A stretch of DNA of 64,000 nt from Thermus thermophilus HB8 (GCF_000091545.1 NC_006461.1:495564-559563); one strand, 5' to 3'. Shown: positions 54,627 through 63,549, counted from the stretch's first letter. A program made the numbers and translations. Notes: generated from the sequence alone by a model not told the origin.

Positions 54627-55179
54627 GCATCTCCTCCCGCGTGTAGACCGCCCGGGCCCCGCCCACGAGCTTGGGCCTCGTCTTGGCGGCGAGGAGCACC
54701 GCCTCGCCGATCTTCCGCACGGAAAGCCTCAGGGGCACGGCCACGGGGCGGAGGTGCATGCCGATGAGGACGCCCCCGATGTCCATCCCCCCGTGGGCCT
54801 GGGCCTTGAGGGACTCCACCATCACCGGGTCCCGGAAGCGCAGGAAGGCCGCCGTGGCCAAGGCCCCCCCCGCCTTGGGGTGGGGGAAGACGGCGACCTC
54901 CTCCAGGCCAAAGGCCCGGGCGGTCTCCCGCTCCACCACCAGGGCCCGGTTCAGGTGCTCGCAGGCCTGGACGGCCACGTGGACCCCCCTTTCCAGGAGG
55001 GGCGGGAGGAGGCCTTCCAGGACGGCGTGGGCGGCCTCGAGGCTCGGCCTCGTCCCCACCCTCTCCCCCAGGACCTCGCTGGTGGAGCCCCCGAGGACGA
55101 AGAGGCTCCCGGGCGCCATGGGGAAGGCCTGAAGAAACTCTTCCGCGGCCCGCTGCGCCGCGCGCCGGATGCCCTCCAT
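54589..55179 (-). CDS. ywlG: UPF0340 / YwlG-family protein
   Basis: A 196-aa α/β protein of the TIGR01440/UPF0340 family. Typical segments: FVLGGSTSEVLGERVGT (about 27-43), VQACEHLNRALVVER (about 70-84), GGMDIGGVLIGMHLRPVAVPL (in parts, about 128-150) and VGGARAVYT near the end. The function is not established. The ATG at 55179 is 6 nt after TACCAT. A longer frame to 55296 exists but has no supporting start. Confidence 0.85.
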   Translation of the reverse strand: MEGIRRAAQRAAEEFLQAFPMAPGSLFVLGGSTSEVLGERVGTRPSLEAAHAVLEGLLPPLLERGVHVAVQACEHLNRALVVERETARAFGLEEVAVFPHPKAGGALATAAFLRFRDPVMVESLKAQAHGGMDIGGVLIGMHLRPVAVPLRLSVRKIGEAVLLAAKTRPKLVGGARAVYTREEMLKKLEEFLPKPP

Positions 55180-55185
55180 GCCTCC

Positions 55186-55191
55186 ATGGTA
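55186..55191 (-). promoter_or_regulatory. Leaderless promoter of ywlG
   Basis: TACCAT, the 6 nt GGAGGC, ATG at 55179. Confidence 0.45.
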
Positions 55192-55315
55192 GCCGGAAAA
55201 GTGCCCTGGCCCCCTTTTCCCCGGGCAGGGCGGGGGTACCCTTAAGCCATCCCGACTCAAGGAAGGCCGTTCTGGGTTTCCGCTCCCGCGCCGCACGAAA
55301 GGCAGGGTGAGTACG

Positions 55316-55882
55316 GTGAAAAAGATCCTGTGGCTGCCCTTCTTGGGCCTCGCCGCCTGTTCCCAGTGGCAGGGGGCGGACGACTCCAGGTGGCTCCTGG
55401 AGCCTGCGGGCCTCTCCTGGGTGGACTGCGCGCCGGGCCCCAGGGGGGAGGCCCTGGCCTACGACTTCGTCCACGAGGAGGTGCCCGGGCGAAGCTTCGC
55501 CCCGTCCCCGGACGCCTGCGGGGGGCATTCGGGGCTCCGCATGTCGGCCTTGGAGCTGGCCCAGCTTCTGGCCTACGCCCTGCACACCGAGGTCCTCCTC
55601 CCCAAGGAGGTGCGGGAGGAGATGCTCCTGCGGCTTTGGGGCTGGTACCCGGCGGGGCAGGAGGGGCCCTACCCCGGGGACGAGGCCACGGCCCGGGTGT
55701 GGCACCCCGGGGACCTCTACGCCTTGGCGGGTCCGGAGGAGCACACCTGCGTCCTCCGCTACCCCAGGCAGGTGGAGGCGGTGCTCCTCGTCAACTCCGA
55801 CATTTACACGGCCTTGGCGGACGTGAAGCGGCCCTGCAAGCTCCTCCAAAAGGCCTACGCCAAGGCCCTGGTCGCCCCCTAG
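55316..55882 (+). CDS. Lipoprotein with the C-terminal half of a β-lactamase/serine-hydrolase fold
   Basis: The GTG at 55316 (AGGGTGA five nt upstream) gives 188 aa starting with a lipoprotein signal, KKILWLPFLGLAACS (lipobox LAAC). The mature part matches the distal half of class C-type serine hydrolases: LLEPAGLSW, then GLRMSALELAQLLAYAL ... LPKEVREEML and LWGWYP. The N-terminal half that carries SxxK and YxN is absent, so it cannot be a normal β-lactamase or esterase. Four other cysteines occur in the mature part and may pair. Either a domesticated fragment with a binding role or a decayed gene; the intact frame, signal and codon use favour function. Overlaps livM by 4 bp. Confidence 0.7.
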   Translation: MKKILWLPFLGLAACSQWQGADDSRWLLEPAGLSWVDCAPGPRGEALAYDFVHEEVPGRSFAPSPDACGGHSGLRMSALELAQLLAYALHTEVLLPKEVREEMLLRLWGWYPAGQEGPYPGDEATARVWHPGDLYALAGPEEHTCVLRYPRQVEAVLLVNSDIYTALADVKRPCKLLQKAYAKALVAP

Positions 55883-56946
55883 TAGGGCAGGGGCCAGGTG
55901 CGGAAGTAGTCCCGCACCCGCCCCCAAAGCCCCACCAGGCCCAGGGGCTCGAGGACCAGGAAGAGGAGGATGAGGCCCCCGAAGACCACGTTGCGCCAGG
56001 CGGCGAGCTGGGCGGCGTACTCTGGGCCCAGGGCCCCCACGAAGCTATTGAGCACCTCGGGGATGAGGAGGACGAAGAAGGCCCCCAAGACCGCTCCCAA
56101 GACCGTCCCCGCCCCGCCCACGATGACCATGGCCAGGTACTGGATGCTCACGGAGAGGGGAAAGTACTCCGGGGTCACCGCCTTGTAGAGCCCGGCGAGA
56201 AGCCCCCCCGCCACCCCGGCGTAGAAGGCGGAGAGGGCGAAGGCGAGGAGCTTGGTCCGGGTGAGGTCCACCCCGGCCACCCGGGCGGAGAGGTCGTTGT
56301 CCCGCACCGCCCGGAAGGCCCGCCCGGCGCGGGTCATGAGGAGGCGCTTGCCGTAGAAGAAGAGGGGGAGGGCGAAGAGGAGGACCAGGTACCAGAGCTT
56401 CTCCGGGGTGTCCAGGACGAGGCCCAGGACCTCGGGGGGAGGAAGGGTCCGGCCCCGGATCCCCCCCGTGACCGCCTCCCAGGTCTTAAAGACGTAGTCC
56501 GCCAGGAACTGGAAGGCCAGGGTGGCGATGGCCAGGTACACCCCCTTGATCCTGAGGGAGGGGAGGCCGAGGAGAAGCCCCAAAAGGGCGGCGATCCCGC
56601 CCCCGAGGAGGATCCCCAAGGGGGCGAGGGGGCCCGTGAGGTGGCTTGCCGCGTAGGCCCCCACCCCCATGAAGGCGGCGTGGCCTAAGGAGATCTGCCC
56701 CGCGCCCCCCACCAGGAGGTGGAGGCCCAGGGCGGAGAGGGCCCCGATGGCCACCAGGGTGGCCACGTACATGGGGTAGGGGCCGAGGAGGAGGGGGAGG
56801 AGGAGGAGCAGGAGGAGAAAGGCGTAGAGGGCGAGGCGGCCCAGGGGGGTGCTGGCGTAGGCCTCGTCCTCCCGGTAGGTCTCCCGCACCGCCCGGGCGA
56901 AGCGCAGGCTAAAGGCGTCGGTGAGGCGCTTGGAGAGGGCGAACAT
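55879..56946 (-). CDS. livM: Branched-chain amino acid-type ABC permease (LivM)
   Basis: A 355-aa permease with about nine membrane helices after an N-terminal cytoplasmic extension of about 35 residues. The family core is present: GGAGQISLGHAAFMGVGAYA (in parts, about 80-98), LRIKGVYLAIATLAF, and the ATPase-contact loop TRAGRAFRAVRDNDLSARVAGVD (about 205-225). It is the last gene of the transporter operon, 1 nt after the acyl-CoA synthetase gene. Confidence 0.92.
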   Translation of the reverse strand: MFALSKRLTDAFSLRFARAVRETYREDEAYASTPLGRLALYAFLLLLLLLPLLLGPYPMYVATLVAIGALSALGLHLLVGGAGQISLGHAAFMGVGAYAASHLTGPLAPLGILLGGGIAALLGLLLGLPSLRIKGVYLAIATLAFQFLADYVFKTWEAVTGGIRGRTLPPPEVLGLVLDTPEKLWYLVLLFALPLFFYGKRLLMTRAGRAFRAVRDNDLSARVAGVDLTRTKLLAFALSAFYAGVAGGLLAGLYKAVTPEYFPLSVSIQYLAMVIVGGAGTVLGAVLGAFFVLLIPEVLNSFVGALGPEYAAQLAAWRNVVFGGLILLFLVLEPLGLVGLWGRVRDYFRTWPLPY

Positions 56947-56947
56947 C

Positions 56948-58801
56948 TCAGACCTCCTGGACCTCGAGGGTGGCCTCCAGCCTGCCCTCCCCCTCGAGGT
57001 AGCGGATGGGCAGGGAGAGGCTCACGCGGCCGCCCTCGCCGTAGAGGGCCTGGATCACCGGGGCGTAGCGGGCCTCCACGATCTGGCGGCGCACCTTCCG
57101 AGTGCGGGTGATCTCCTCGTCGTCGGGGTGGAGCTCCTTGGGCAAAAGGGCGAAGCGCCGGATCCTGAGCTTCTCGGGAAGGGTCTGGTTCACCATGCGG
57201 ATCTCCTCGGCGATCAGGGCCTGGACCTCGAGGCGCTCGGTGAGGGACTGGTAGGTGGTGAAGGGAAGGCCCCGCCTCCTCGCCCAGTTCTGGACGTTTT
57301 CCGGGTCAAGCTCCACGAGGGCGGTGACAAAGGGCCTGCCGTGGCCGAGTACCACGGCCTCCCGGATGTAGGGGGAGTACTTCAGGCGGTTTTCCAGGAA
57401 CTGGGGGGCGAAGCGGGTGCCGTCCGCCAACGCCCCCACCTCCTTCACCCGCCCGAGGATCACCAGGTGCCCCCGCTCGTCAAAGAAGCCCGCGTCCCCC
57501 GTGCGGAAGAAGCCGTCCTCGGTGAAGCTCTCCCGGGTGGCCTTTTCCTGCTTGAAGTAGCCCTGAAAGACCTGGGGGCCCCGCACCTGGATCTCCCCTT
57601 CCTCGCTGATGCGCACCTCCGTGCCCGGAAGAGGGGGGCCCACGGTCTCCGGGGGGGCGTCCCCGGTGGCGTGGGCGGTGGTGGCGGCGGCGGTCTCGGA
57701 TTGGCCGTAGACCTGGCGGATGTCCAGCCCCAGGGCGCGGAAGAAGGTGAAGACCTCCGGGCCCAGGGGCGCCCCGCCGGTGACGGCGATGCGGCAGGCG
57801 GCAAGCCCGAGCCTCGCCCTCAGGGGCCTGGCGATGAGGGGGTAGAAGAGGGCCCGCTTGAGGTTGAGCCAGAGCCCCACCCTTTCCCCCCTGAACTCCC
57901 GGTTCGCCCCCTCCAGAAGGGCCCCCATCCCGGCCCGGTAGAAGAAGGCCTTGACGGGGTCGGCGTCCGCCATCCGGCTTTGGATGAAGCTCGCCATCTC
58001 CTCCCAAAGCCTGGGCGGGGCCAGGAAGAAGTCGGGCTGGACCTCCTTGAGGTCCTCCTTAAGCGTGGTGGGGTCCTCGGGGAAGTGGACGGTGGAGCCC
58101 TCCACCAGGCTCTGCACCACGGTCAGCATCTGCTCCCCGATCCAGGGAAGGGGGAGGTAGCTGAAAACCCAGGCCCCCCTCTGGAAGCCCAGGGCCTTCC
58201 CCACCGCCTCGTGCCCGGCGAGGAGGTTTTGGTGGGAGAGCATGGCGAGCTTGCTCCGCCCCGTGGTGCCGGAAGTGGGGGCGAGGAGGGCGGTCTCCTC
58301 CGGGCGCCGCCTCCTTAGGGCCTCCTCCCCCACCTTGGGGTCGCCGAAGGCCTGGCTGAAGCGCCTGACCTTCCCCCGGAAGTGCCGGCTCATCCCCGCC
58401 TCCTCCCACACGAGGACGAAGTCCACGAGGTGGAGGTGGGGGTAGACCTTGTCCAGCTGCTCCTCGTCGGAGACCACGATGCCCCTCGCCCCGGTGAACT
58501 CCAGGAAGTAGCCCACCTCCTCGGGCATGGCGTCGGCGTAGATGCCCATGGGGAGGGCCCCCAGGACCTGGGCGGCGAGCTCCGCCTCCACCCACTCGGG
58601 GGCGTTGTGGCCCAGGATGGCGAGGACCTCGCCCTCCTTAAGGCCCAGGGCGGAAAGCCCCCCGGCGAGGCTTAGGACCCGGTCCAGAAGCCCCCGCCAG
58701 GAGGTCTTCTGCCAGACGCCGAGCCGCTTCACCCGTAGGGCCGGGGCTTCGGGGCGCTCCTTGGCGTGCCTCACGAGGTGTTCTAAAAGGGTTCCCCGCA
58801 T
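56948..58801 (-). CDS. Long-chain acyl-CoA synthetase (AMP-forming), embedded in the transporter operon
   Basis: Activates a carboxylic acid to its CoA ester via an acyl-adenylate. In the 617-aa protein the P-loop is APTSGTTGRSKLAML, with Ser in place of the usual Pro before Lys. QVYGQSETAAATTA (A5-like), FRTGDAGFFDERGHLVILGRVKE (A7/A8, in parts) and the C-terminal domain with KEVGALADGTRFAPQFLEN mark the long-chain (FadD15-like) subgroup, though the terminal ITRTRKVRRQ replaces the common TxTxKxKR. It lies between livG and livM, with gaps of 6 and 1 nt, so the product handles whatever the transporter brings in. Confidence 0.88.
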   Translation of the reverse strand: MRGTLLEHLVRHAKERPEAPALRVKRLGVWQKTSWRGLLDRVLSLAGGLSALGLKEGEVLAILGHNAPEWVEAELAAQVLGALPMGIYADAMPEEVGYFLEFTGARGIVVSDEEQLDKVYPHLHLVDFVLVWEEAGMSRHFRGKVRRFSQAFGDPKVGEEALRRRRPEETALLAPTSGTTGRSKLAMLSHQNLLAGHEAVGKALGFQRGAWVFSYLPLPWIGEQMLTVVQSLVEGSTVHFPEDPTTLKEDLKEVQPDFFLAPPRLWEEMASFIQSRMADADPVKAFFYRAGMGALLEGANREFRGERVGLWLNLKRALFYPLIARPLRARLGLAACRIAVTGGAPLGPEVFTFFRALGLDIRQVYGQSETAAATTAHATGDAPPETVGPPLPGTEVRISEEGEIQVRGPQVFQGYFKQEKATRESFTEDGFFRTGDAGFFDERGHLVILGRVKEVGALADGTRFAPQFLENRLKYSPYIREAVVLGHGRPFVTALVELDPENVQNWARRRGLPFTTYQSLTERLEVQALIAEEIRMVNQTLPEKLRIRRFALLPKELHPDDEEITRTRKVRRQIVEARYAPVIQALYGEGGRVSLSLPIRYLEGEGRLEATLEVQEV

Positions 58802-58807
58802 ACGCCC

Positions 58808-59557
58808 TCACCCCTGGCCCAGGTAGGCCTCCACCACCTTGGGGTCCTTCTTCACCCCTTCGGGGGGGCCGTGGTAGAGGACCTCCCCGTAGGAGAGGAC
58901 CAGGACCCGGTCGGAAAGCTCCAGGACGGCCCTAAGGTCGTGCTCCACCCAAAGGAGGGTCACCCCCCACTCCTCCCGGGCGTCCAGGAGGAAGCGGGCC
59001 AGGTCCTGCTTCTCCTCCAGGGCAAGCCCCGCCATGGGCTCGTCCAGGAGGAGGAGCTTGGGCCGGCCCGCGAGGGCCCTCGCCACCTCCACCCGCTTCT
59101 GGAGGCCGTAAGGGAGCATCCCCGCCGGGGCGTGGCGGAAGGGGGAGAGGTGGAGGTAGTCCAGGACCTCCTCCGCCCAGGCCCTGAGGCGCCACTCCCT
59201 TTCCGCCCGGGGGAGGGCCATGGGGTAGGTGGAGAGGGCGAGCTCCGCCCCCAGCTTGACGTTTTCCAGGACGCTCATCCCCCGGAAGATCTCCAGGCCC
59301 TGGAAGGTGCGCCCGAGGCCCATGCGGGCCCTTTCTTGGGGGCTTTTCCCCTTTAGGCTTTGGCCCAGGAAGACCACCTCTCCTCGGTCGGGGTCGTACA
59401 CCCCGGAAAGGACGTTTAAGAGGGTGGTCTTCCCGGCGCCGTTCGGGCCGATGACGGCGAAGAACTCCCCCTCCGCCACGGAGAACGCCACCCCCGAGAG
59501 GGCCTTTACCCCCTTGAAGGAGAGGTGGAGGTCCTGCACCTTTAGGATCACACCCAC
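58808..59557 (-). CDS. livG: Branched-chain amino acid-type ABC ATPase (LivG)
   Basis: A 249-aa ATPase: Walker A GPNGAGKTTLLN, Walker B KLLLLDEPMAGLA, H-loop WVEHDL, and the LivG/LptB-type insertion GLGRTFQGLEIF. The signature motif is altered (PYGLQKRVEVARALA instead of SGGxQ), a common LivG variant. The GTG start overlaps livF by 10 bases. Confidence 0.92.
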   Translation of the reverse strand: MGVILKVQDLHLSFKGVKALSGVAFSVAEGEFFAVIGPNGAGKTTLLNVLSGVYDPDRGEVVFLGQSLKGKSPQERARMGLGRTFQGLEIFRGMSVLENVKLGAELALSTYPMALPRAEREWRLRAWAEEVLDYLHLSPFRHAPAGMLPYGLQKRVEVARALAGRPKLLLLDEPMAGLALEEKQDLARFLLDAREEWGVTLLWVEHDLRAVLELSDRVLVLSYGEVLYHGPPEGVKKDPKVVEAYLGQG

Positions 59558-60327
59558 CGCTTCCTCCTCCGGTACCGCCTCGCCTGGCGGAAGCCCACCT
59601 CCTCCTTGCCCAGGTAGAACTCCATCACGTCCTGGTCCTCCATGGCCTCCTTGGCGCTCCCCTCAAAGACCACGCGGCCCCTTTCCAGGACGTACACCCG
59701 GTCCACGACGCCGAGGGCGGCCCGGGCGTTTTGCTCCACGAGGAGGAGGGAGAGCCCCTTTTCCCGCCTTAGGGCGTCCAGGGTCTGCATCACCTCTCCC
59801 ACCAGCTTGGGGGCGAGGCCCAAGGAGGGCTCGTCCACCACGAGAAGCCTCGGCCTCGTGAGGAGGGCCATGCCCAAAAGGAGCATCTGCTGCTCCCCCC
59901 CCGAGAGGTAGCCCGCCTGCTCGTGGCGGCGCTCGTAGAGGCGGGGAAAGCGGGCGAAGACCTCCTCCATCCCTTCCTTGAGCGCCTTTGGGGGGAGGCG
60001 GTGGCCTGCGGCCATGAGGTTCTCCACCGGGGTCAGGTAGCGGAAGAGGGGGCGGCCCTCCAGGATGGCGGTGAGGCCTAGCCGGGAGATCCCCACCGGG
60101 TCCAGGTGGGTGGCCTCCCGGCCGAAGAGGCGCACCTTCCCGTCCAGAACCCGCCCCTCAAACTTGGGGAGGAGGCCGGCGATGGTCCGCACCAAGGAGC
60201 TTTTCCCGGCTCCGTTCGGGCCCAGGAGGGCCACGGCCTCCCCCTCCCCCACCTCCAGGGAGACCCCGTCCAGGGCCAGGATGACCCCCCGGTAGACCAC
60301 CTTGAGGTTCTCCACGGAAAGCATCAC
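59548..60327 (-). CDS. livF: Branched-chain amino acid-type ABC ATPase (LivF)
   Basis: A 259-aa ATPase: Walker A GPNGAGKSSLVRT, signature YLSGGEQQMLLLGMAL, Walker B RLLVVDEPSLGLAP, H-loop VEQNARAAL, the VEQN being diagnostic for LivF. Start GTG (with ATG as second codon), overlapping the livH stop by 4 bases. The C-terminus has a basic tail (RYRRRKRWV). Confidence 0.92.
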   Translation of the reverse strand: MMLSVENLKVVYRGVILALDGVSLEVGEGEAVALLGPNGAGKSSLVRTIAGLLPKFEGRVLDGKVRLFGREATHLDPVGISRLGLTAILEGRPLFRYLTPVENLMAAGHRLPPKALKEGMEEVFARFPRLYERRHEQAGYLSGGEQQMLLLGMALLTRPRLLVVDEPSLGLAPKLVGEVMQTLDALRREKGLSLLLVEQNARAALGVVDRVYVLERGRVVFEGSAKEAMEDQDVMEFYLGKEEVGFRQARRYRRRKRWV

Positions 60328-61199
60328 ACCCTCTCAATCTGCCGCTCCCCGAAGAGGCCGTAGGGCCTCACGAGGAGGACGAGGAGGACCACCACGAAGG
60401 GCAGGGCCTCGGTGAAGCCGGGGAGGTAGGCCTCCAGGTAGCGCTGGGAGAGGGCCTCGAGGACCCCGAGCAAAAACCCCGCCGCCAGAGCCCCGCCCAC
60501 GGCGTCAAGCCCCCCCAGGATGGCCACGGGGAAGACCTTGAGCCCGAAGAAGACGAGGTTGTGCCCCACCCCGCTCGCCGCGGCGAGGAGGGCCCCCGCC
60601 AAGGTGGCGAGGAGGGCGGAGACCCCCCAGACCCCGGCCAGGATCCGGGCCGTGGGGATGCCCAGGGCCAAGGCGGCCACCTCCCGCTCGGAGATGGCCC
60701 GGACCAGGACGCCGTAGCGGCTTTTCCGGAGGAGCCAGAGGAGGCCGAGCCCCAAGGGCAGGGCCAGGAGGAGGTTCCAGACCGCCCGGGAGGAGACGTA
60801 GACCCCTCCCGCTTCAAAGCCGAGGTCGGGGAGGCTTCCCGGCAGGTACTTGAGGTCCGGGCCCCAGAGGAGCTGCACCCCCCCATCCAGGGCGGCGGCG
60901 AGGCCGATGGTCGCCATGATCACCGCCACCACGTTCCGGCCGAGAAGGGGCCGCACGAAGCCCCGTTCCACCAGGACCCCGAAGAGGAAGGCGAGGGGCA
61001 GGGCGGCGAGGAGGGCCAAGGGGAGGGGAAGGAGGAGGGCGAAGGTGTAGGTGAGGTAGGCCCCCACGAGGAGGAACTCCCCGATGGCGAAGTTCACCAC
61101 GCTGGTCGCCCGGTAGACGAGGACGAAGCCCAAGGCGAGGAGGCTGTAGAGGGCCCCGTTGGCCAAGCCGCCGATGAGGTAGGGAAGGAGGTCCGCCAC
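60324..61199 (-). CDS. livH: Branched-chain amino acid-type ABC permease (LivH)
   Basis: A 291-aa permease with eight or so helices; LALGFVLVYRATSVVNFAIGEFLLVGAY (in parts, about 20-48) is the LivH signature, and the coupling loop is KSRYGVLVRAISEREVAALALG (about 158-178). GTG start with GGGAGGAAGC upstream, 28 nt after the binding-protein gene. Confidence 0.92.
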   Translation of the reverse strand: MADLLPYLIGGLANGALYSLLALGFVLVYRATSVVNFAIGEFLLVGAYLTYTFALLLPLPLALLAALPLAFLFGVLVERGFVRPLLGRNVVAVIMATIGLAAALDGGVQLLWGPDLKYLPGSLPDLGFEAGGVYVSSRAVWNLLLALPLGLGLLWLLRKSRYGVLVRAISEREVAALALGIPTARILAGVWGVSALLATLAGALLAAASGVGHNLVFFGLKVFPVAILGGLDAVGGALAAGFLLGVLEALSQRYLEAYLPGFTEALPFVVVLLVLLVRPYGLFGERQIERV

Positions 61200-61227
61200 G
61201 CTTCCTCCCGAGGGAAGGGGCCTGGCC

Positions 61228-62412
61228 CTAGGCCAGCTTCAGCCAGTCGGTGATGGCGTTGAAGCGCCCGTCCTTGACGCTCGCCCGGTAGAGCTTGGTG
61301 TAGGGGATGCGGTGGTTCACGAACTGGTAGCCCCGCACCAGGCCCATGGCGTTGTAGTCCCCGATCTTCTCCAGGTACTCCACCACCCCGGCCCGGGTGA
61401 GCTTCCCCGCCTGGGCCGCCCGGCGCATGGCCTCGGCCACCCCCAGGGCCACGGCCAGGCTCCCCATGTAGTAGGTGGGGCGGTAGGAGGAGTCCCGGCC
61501 CTTCCTCTGGCGGAACTTGCGCATCTCGTCCACGGCGGGCACCAGGGTGTCGTACCAGTAGGGGTTGTGGTAGGTCACGGTGAAGCCCTCGGCGGCGGGC
61601 CCCGCCCGCTGGATGAGGACGAGCTCCGCCGAGTAGTAGGTGCCCATGAACTGGGCCCTTAGGCCCTGCTCCCGCGCGGCCCTTAGGATCAGGGGCTCCG
61701 CGGAGAGGGCGTAGCCCTGGAGGAGGACGAAGTCGGGGTTGGCCCGGCGCAGGTTCAGGACCACGGGGGTGGCGTCGGTGAAGGCGGGGGGCGTCACCTC
61801 CTCGTGGACCACCTCCATCCCCAAAGCCTTGGCCCGCTCCTTGACGTAGGGGATGGGGTCGCGGCCGAACTCCGTGTTGGAGTAGACGAGGGCGATCCGG
61901 GCCTTGCCCTTTTGCAGGCGGATCTGGCGCAGGAGGGCCTCCATCATGTCGTTGTAGGTGGGGCCGAAGACGAAGATGGTGGGGTACTTCTCGGGGTCGG
62001 CAAGCTCGTTGGCGAAGCTGGTGGCGGAGTAGGGGAGGCCGATCCTGGCGATCTCCGGGGCCAGGGCCTTGGAAAGCCCCGTGGAGTCCCCGTAGACGAA
62101 GAGGAGCTCGTCGGGCCGCTCCCTGGAGAGGACCCGGTTGAAGGCGGCCGTCCCCTTGGCCACGTCGTAGCCCGTGTCCTCCACGATGAGCTCAAGCTTC
62201 CGCCCGGCGATCCCCCCCAGGACCTCGTTCACGTAGTCCACCCCGTCCACGAACCCTTCCCGGCCGGCGTTGCCGGCGAAGGCGAAGGGCCCGGTGAGGG
62301 GAAGGAGGGCGGCGAGCTTCACGGGCCTCGCCTGGGCCAAGGCGAAGCGGGAGAAGCCCATGGCCGCCAGCGAACCCACGCCAAGCCTCCTCAGAAACTC
62401 CCTGCGCTTCAT
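61228..62412 (-). CDS. ABC transporter substrate-binding protein (Liv family), Tat-exported
   Basis: A 394-aa periplasmic binding protein. Its N-terminus (KRREFLRRLGVGSLAAMGFS) is a twin-arginine signal with a typical hydrophobic core, unusual for a protein normally exported unfolded by Sec. The mature part is a Peripla_BP_6-type Venus flytrap: VKLAALLPLTGPFAFAGNAG, FGPTYNDMMEALL, RIALVYSNTEFGRD, and VTYHNPYWYD. First gene of the operon, with AAAGGAGGCG before the ATG and a good promoter at 62472. The ligand is not predictable, but the acyl-CoA synthetase in the operon points to a carboxylate. Confidence 0.88.
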   Translation of the reverse strand: MKRREFLRRLGVGSLAAMGFSRFALAQARPVKLAALLPLTGPFAFAGNAGREGFVDGVDYVNEVLGGIAGRKLELIVEDTGYDVAKGTAAFNRVLSRERPDELLFVYGDSTGLSKALAPEIARIGLPYSATSFANELADPEKYPTIFVFGPTYNDMMEALLRQIRLQKGKARIALVYSNTEFGRDPIPYVKERAKALGMEVVHEEVTPPAFTDATPVVLNLRRANPDFVLLQGYALSAEPLILRAAREQGLRAQFMGTYYSAELVLIQRAGPAAEGFTVTYHNPYWYDTLVPAVDEMRKFRQRKGRDSSYRPTYYMGSLAVALGVAEAMRRAAQAGKLTRAGVVEYLEKIGDYNAMGLVRGYQFVNHRIPYTKLYRASVKDGRFNAITDWLKLA

Positions 62413-62443
62413 GCACGCCTCCTTTCCGGTTGTGCTTGGGGCA

Positions 62444-62472
62444 AAGATAGCATGCCCCCCTCCTTTTGGCAA
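62444..62472 (-). promoter_or_regulatory. Promoter of the Liv/acyl-CoA synthetase operon
   Basis: TTGCCA (62472-62467), 17 nt, TATCTT (62449-62444), leader of about 25 nt. The best classical promoter in the window. Confidence 0.65.
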
Positions 62473-62609
62473 GACCAGGGGGGATTTAGCCGGCCTGGGG
62501 CTGCTGCGGCCGTGCCTTGGTCGGCGCTTCAGGTCCGATGGTGGCCCTCCCGGACGGTGATGCGGGGGCTTGCCCAGGGAGAAGGAGGCCGGCGAGGCCG
62601 GGGGTAGCC

Positions 62610-63545
62610 CTATACGGCGCCCCGGAAGTGGTCCACGGTGAGGCGGATGCCCTCCTGGAACCCCACCTTGGGCCGCCAGCCGTGGGCCATGAGCTTGAGG
62701 GGGGAGAGGACGCTCCGTTCCAGGTCCCCGGGGCGCGGGGGGGCGGGCTGGACCTCGGGGGCCTTCCCCGCGGCCTCGGCCACCGCCATGAGGACCTCCC
62801 TCGTGGTGTGCCCCTCCCCGGTCCCCACGTTGTAGATCCCTTCCAAGGAGAAGAGGGCGAGGGCGTGGGCCTCGGCCACGTCCCCCACGTAAACGTAGTC
62901 CCGCACGCACCCCTCGTCCCCGGGGGTCTTCCGGGCGTAGAGGGTCACGGGCAGGCCCTTGAGGACCCGCTCGGCGAAGATGGCCACCACCCCTGCCTCC
63001 CCGTGGGGGTCCTGCCTGGGGCCGTACACGTTGCCGTAGCGCAGGGAGACCCACTTGAGCCCGTAGCTTTGCCCGTAGACGGAGAGGTAGTGCTCAAAGG
63101 CCGCCTTGCTCGCGGCGTAGGGGCTTTTTGGGCGGGGGGGCCAGGTCTCCTCGGCCCTTTCCCCCTCGGGCACCTCCCCGTAGATGGCCCCGCCCGTGGA
63201 GGCGAAGACGAGCTTCTCCACGCCGTACTGGCGGCAGGCCTCGAGGAGGTTAAGCCCCCCCAGGAGGTTCACCTCAAAGTCCAGGACCGGGTCCTCCACG
63301 CTCACCTTCACCGAGGCTTGGGCCGCCTGGTGGGAGACGTGGGTGGGGCGGAACTCCCGGAAGGCCCTTTCCACCCCCTCCTTGTCCCTTAGGTCCACCC
63401 GGAAGAAGGGGACGCCTTTGGGCACGTTTTCCCGCTTGCCCGTGGCCAGGTTGTCCAGGACCGCCACCTCCAGGCCCCTGGCGAGGAGGTCCTCCACGAT
63501 GTGGCTTCCGATGAAACCGGCGCCGCCCGTCACCAGCACGCGCAT
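62610..63545 (-). CDS. galE: NAD-dependent UDP-sugar 4-epimerase (GalE-like)
   Basis: Extended short-chain dehydrogenase of 311 aa: NAD motif VTGGAGFIGSHIV (5-17), catalytic serine/threonine region ASTGGAIYGE, catalytic YAASK in KSPYAASKAAFEHY (about 143-156), and RYGNVYGPRQ (about 170). The homologous T. thermophilus enzyme was annotated as UDP-glucose 4-epimerase. The insertion TPGDEGCVRDYVYVGD and the lack of family-typical long loops make UDP-GlcNAc or UDP-glucose equally possible. It may supply sugars for the csaB-modified polymer, but this is only a guess. Confidence 0.85.
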   Translation of the reverse strand: MRVLVTGGAGFIGSHIVEDLLARGLEVAVLDNLATGKRENVPKGVPFFRVDLRDKEGVERAFREFRPTHVSHQAAQASVKVSVEDPVLDFEVNLLGGLNLLEACRQYGVEKLVFASTGGAIYGEVPEGERAEETWPPRPKSPYAASKAAFEHYLSVYGQSYGLKWVSLRYGNVYGPRQDPHGEAGVVAIFAERVLKGLPVTLYARKTPGDEGCVRDYVYVGDVAEAHALALFSLEGIYNVGTGEGHTTREVLMAVAEAAGKAPEVQPAPPRPGDLERSVLSPLKLMAHGWRPKVGFQEGIRLTVDHFRGAV

Positions 63546-63549
63546 AAAA

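Noticed and set aside
62413..63054. Upstream extension of the Tat-exported binding protein
   Set aside because: It crosses the promoter and the galE gene; the twin-arginine signal starting at 62412 is a clear N-terminus.
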